This document shows positions 6,096-7,295 of a stretch of DNA of 7,295 nucleotides, one piece after another; within the stretch, counting starts at the first letter, position 1, and every line of letters starts with the position of its first letter. Where the stretch lies: the NCBI GenBank assembly GCA_030837305.1, contig JAUPKT010000496.1:1-7295 (forward strand), in the 5' to 3' direction. The notes beneath the pieces were generated by a model. The model had not been told where the DNA came from. It saw only the letters and a program-made list of their open reading frames with translations, and ran no database searches. The translations under genes were made by a program, and so were the position numbers. Source of the stretch: Thermodesulfobacteriota bacterium (lineage in GTDB: Bacteria > Desulfobacterota > Desulfomonilia > Desulfomonilales > Desulfomonilaceae).

Positions 6096-6179
6096 ATGGA
6101 AATATTATTTCTGGTATCAGTCGGAACTGCTATTTTGTGGCTCGCCTTTGGGAACAAGAAAGACTGGACCGGAATCTAG
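6096..6179 (+). CDS. 27-aa single-pass membrane microprotein
   Basis: ATG 6096 to TAG 6177-6179 encodes MEILFLVSVGTAILW followed by LAFGNKKDWTGI. The ATG is preceded by a near-perfect Shine-Dalgarno, GGAGGTGA (6083-6090), five bases away, which is among the best in the window. Residues 2-18 form one hydrophobic helix and the C-terminus is short and polar (GNKKDWTGI), suggesting insertion with the basic tail in the cytoplasm. A consensus -35 box upstream and a long terminator-like hairpin downstream frame it as a stand-alone unit. I know of no matching family. Small membrane proteins of this kind often modulate a larger membrane complex, but no partner can be named. A GTG at 6087 is in frame but would destroy the RBS spacing. 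It is too short for most gene callers. Confidence 0.6.
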   Translation: MEILFLVSVGTAILWLAFGNKKDWTGI

Positions 6180-6205
6180 AAAAATTTTTGTATTGCTTGA
6201 TAATA

Positions 6206-6262
6206 TTTGACCGGAGATGCCTCATGGAACATATTTGGAAGGCGTCTCCGGTCAAAGTTTTT
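6206..6262 (+). terminator. Long-stem terminator-like hairpin
   Basis: TTTGACCGGAGATGCC (6206-6221) pairs with GGCGTCTCCGGTCAAA (6241-6256): 16 pairs with a single T-G wobble, plus one further T-A pair inside. The loop is about 17 bases. G and five T residues follow (6258-6262). It lies 26 bases after the stop of the 27-aa gene and 50 bases before the FkbM start. The unusually long stem would also suit a regulatory attenuator or a small-RNA end for the downstream gene. Confidence 0.7.
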
Positions 6263-6312
6263 GTGGCTCGGATTTTTTCATTTCACTTCCCGCAAGCGTA
6301 TTGGTAACGCCT

Positions 6313-7295
6313 ATGACTTTGTTGAGCATGCAGAGCAGCCCAGTCACGACATCTTATGTCGTGCAACAGGGAGTTTTTCGGGAATGTCCCTTCAGGCTCG
6401 TAGATGTTGGGGCTCGTGGGGGGTACGACGAAGTCTGGGATGTCTTCCAAGACCACCTTGCCGTCATTGGCTTCGAACCCGAACCCAACGAATGTGCCAG
6501 GCTCAATGCCAACGCCCCCCCAAACGTAAAATATCTTCCCTTTGCCCTGGGGGGCCGTGAGGAAACCAGAGAGTTTTTTGTCGCGGCATTTTCCGGCTCC
6601 AGTGGTCTGTGCGGCGGGGATACGGAATTTATTCGCCGCTTTTTCGAGGGTGACAACCAGAGAACGGTAGAGAAAGAACTCTTACAGGTGCATCCTTTGG
6701 ATCGGGTGCTGGAAGAGTATGGCGTCGAGTCGGTGGATTTTCTTAAACTCGACTGCGAGGGTGCGGATCTGGAAGTGCTCTTTGGTGCGGAAAAGACCTT
6801 GGCAAAGTTGACCACCCTTGGGGTATTGGTGGAGGTATGGTTTCAGAAAGAATCACGCGAATGCGGGTACACGTTTTTTGATATTCATGAGTATCTGTCA
6901 TCGAAGGGATTCATGCTCTTCGACGTGGATGCGTACCGCTACAACCGTAAGGCAATGCCCTATTCCTTTTTGTCAGACATCCGAGATGAAAACGGGCGTT
7001 TGATCGCGGGTCAGACCACCCATGGACAGATCATTAGGGGCGATGCCCTGTACTTGAGGGACTTTGTCGGGATGCAGTCAACGGTCGGGGGGAACTTTGG
7101 TAATACTGAGATACTCAAGCTCGTTTGTTTATACGAACTATTTGGTTTGAACGACTGCGCAGCCGAACTTGTACTACACTGGAAGGACCAGCTTTCACAC
7201 ATCGTCAACGCTGACGATCTCTTGAACCTCTTGACTCCTCCCTTGAAAGGCAGAAAGCTGAATTACCATGATTACGTACGATATACGGAAGCGAA
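6313..7295 (+). CDS. FkbM-family SAM-dependent methyltransferase, C-terminus outside window
   Basis: The frame is open from ATG 6313 to the window end: 327 codons plus two bases, with no stop reached. RLVDVGARGGYDEVW (28-42) is the SAM-binding motif I. VIGFEPEPNECARLN (51-65) carries the acidic residue that binds the SAM ribose. VDFLKLDCEGADLEVLFGAE (141-160) is the FkbM hallmark (normally D-F-[IL]-K-[IL]-D-x-EG). FkbM enzymes O-methylate hydroxyl groups on sugars or small molecules; this substrate is unknown. The part after about residue 200 is an additional region beyond the core fold, with no motif I recognise. The start is uncertain: no good RBS precedes 6313 or ATG 6328, and the frame extends back to ATG 6217 inside the hairpin, where GGAG abuts the ATG. 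No signal peptide or glycosyltransferase neighbour is seen. Confidence 0.9.
   Translation, partial: MTLLSMQSSPVTTSYVVQQGVFRECPFRLVDVGARGGYDEVWDVFQDHLAVIGFEPEPNECARLNANAPPNVKYLPFALGGREETREFFVAAFSGSSGLCGGDTEFIRRFFEGDNQRTVEKELLQVHPLDRVLEEYGVESVDFLKLDCEGADLEVLFGAEKTLAKLTTLGVLVEVWFQKESRECGYTFFDIHEYLSSKGFMLFDVDAYRYNRKAMPYSFLSDIRDENGRLIAGQTTHGQIIRGDALYLRDFVGMQSTVGGNFGNTEILKLVCLYELFGLNDCAAELVLHWKDQLSHIVNADDLLNLLTPPLKGRKLNYHDYVRYTEA

Noticed and set aside
6065..6307. An 80-codon plus-strand frame starting from TTG at 6065
   Set aside because: It has no ribosome binding site, runs through the terminator hairpin, has no recognisable composition, and competes with the well-signalled 27-codon ORF.
6354..6815. 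A 153-codon minus-strand frame
   Set aside because: It is antisense to the FkbM methyltransferase core motifs and has Ser/Pro/Arg-rich shadow composition.

Overview
The window looks like chromosomal DNA from an anaerobic Gram-negative bacterium with corrinoid/CO chemistry. A Desulfobacterota ('deltaproteobacterial') source is my best guess. The guess rests on a CooC-type CODH nickel-insertion ATPase, a short MetE/UROD-superfamily methyltransferase-like protein, several classical Sec signal peptides, and balanced to mildly GC-rich coding sequence with strong AGGAGG-type ribosome binding sites. No 16S, tRNA, IS element, phage gene or CRISPR array is visible, so taxonomy stays an inference.

Layout. 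(1) Positions 1-1063, minus strand: the N-terminal 354 codons of an exported protein made almost entirely of TPR repeats; its C-terminus lies outside the window. (2) 1064-1407: an AT-rich divergent intergenic region with a perfect 10-bp inverted repeat, a candidate promoter, and a structured leader for the next gene. (3) 1408-2016, plus: a secreted Cys/Pro/Gly-rich protein of unknown function carrying an internal duplication, followed by a hairpin and a convincing intrinsic terminator. (4) 2225-2764 (frame open to 2890), minus: a small protein with a CCHC zinc-finger-like motif followed by a long charged coiled coil. (5) 2964-5995, plus: a likely three-gene operon consisting of a MetE-like zinc methyltransferase, CooC, and a secreted AttH/CrtC-type lipocalin-like protein, with gaps of 47 and 21 bp. 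(6) 6046-6262: a compact self-contained unit with a promoter, a strong RBS, a 27-codon single-membrane-segment protein and a long terminator-like hairpin. (7) 6313-7295, plus: an FkbM-type SAM-dependent methyltransferase running off the window end.

How the genes may work together. CooC loads nickel into carbon monoxide dehydrogenase, and the MetE-like protein keeps the His/Cys/Glu/Cys pattern of a thiol-methyl transfer zinc site. Their co-location suggests methyl-group traffic linked to the CODH/acetyl-CoA pathway, but no CODH or corrinoid protein gene is in view. The remaining genes (TPR, Cys-rich secreted protein, zinc-finger coiled coil, FkbM) show no clear functional link to that operon. 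The parts most likely to be undescribed are the Cys/Pro-rich secreted protein with its leader, and the 27-aa membrane protein, whose candidate -35 element shares a 9-mer with that of the Cys-rich gene.
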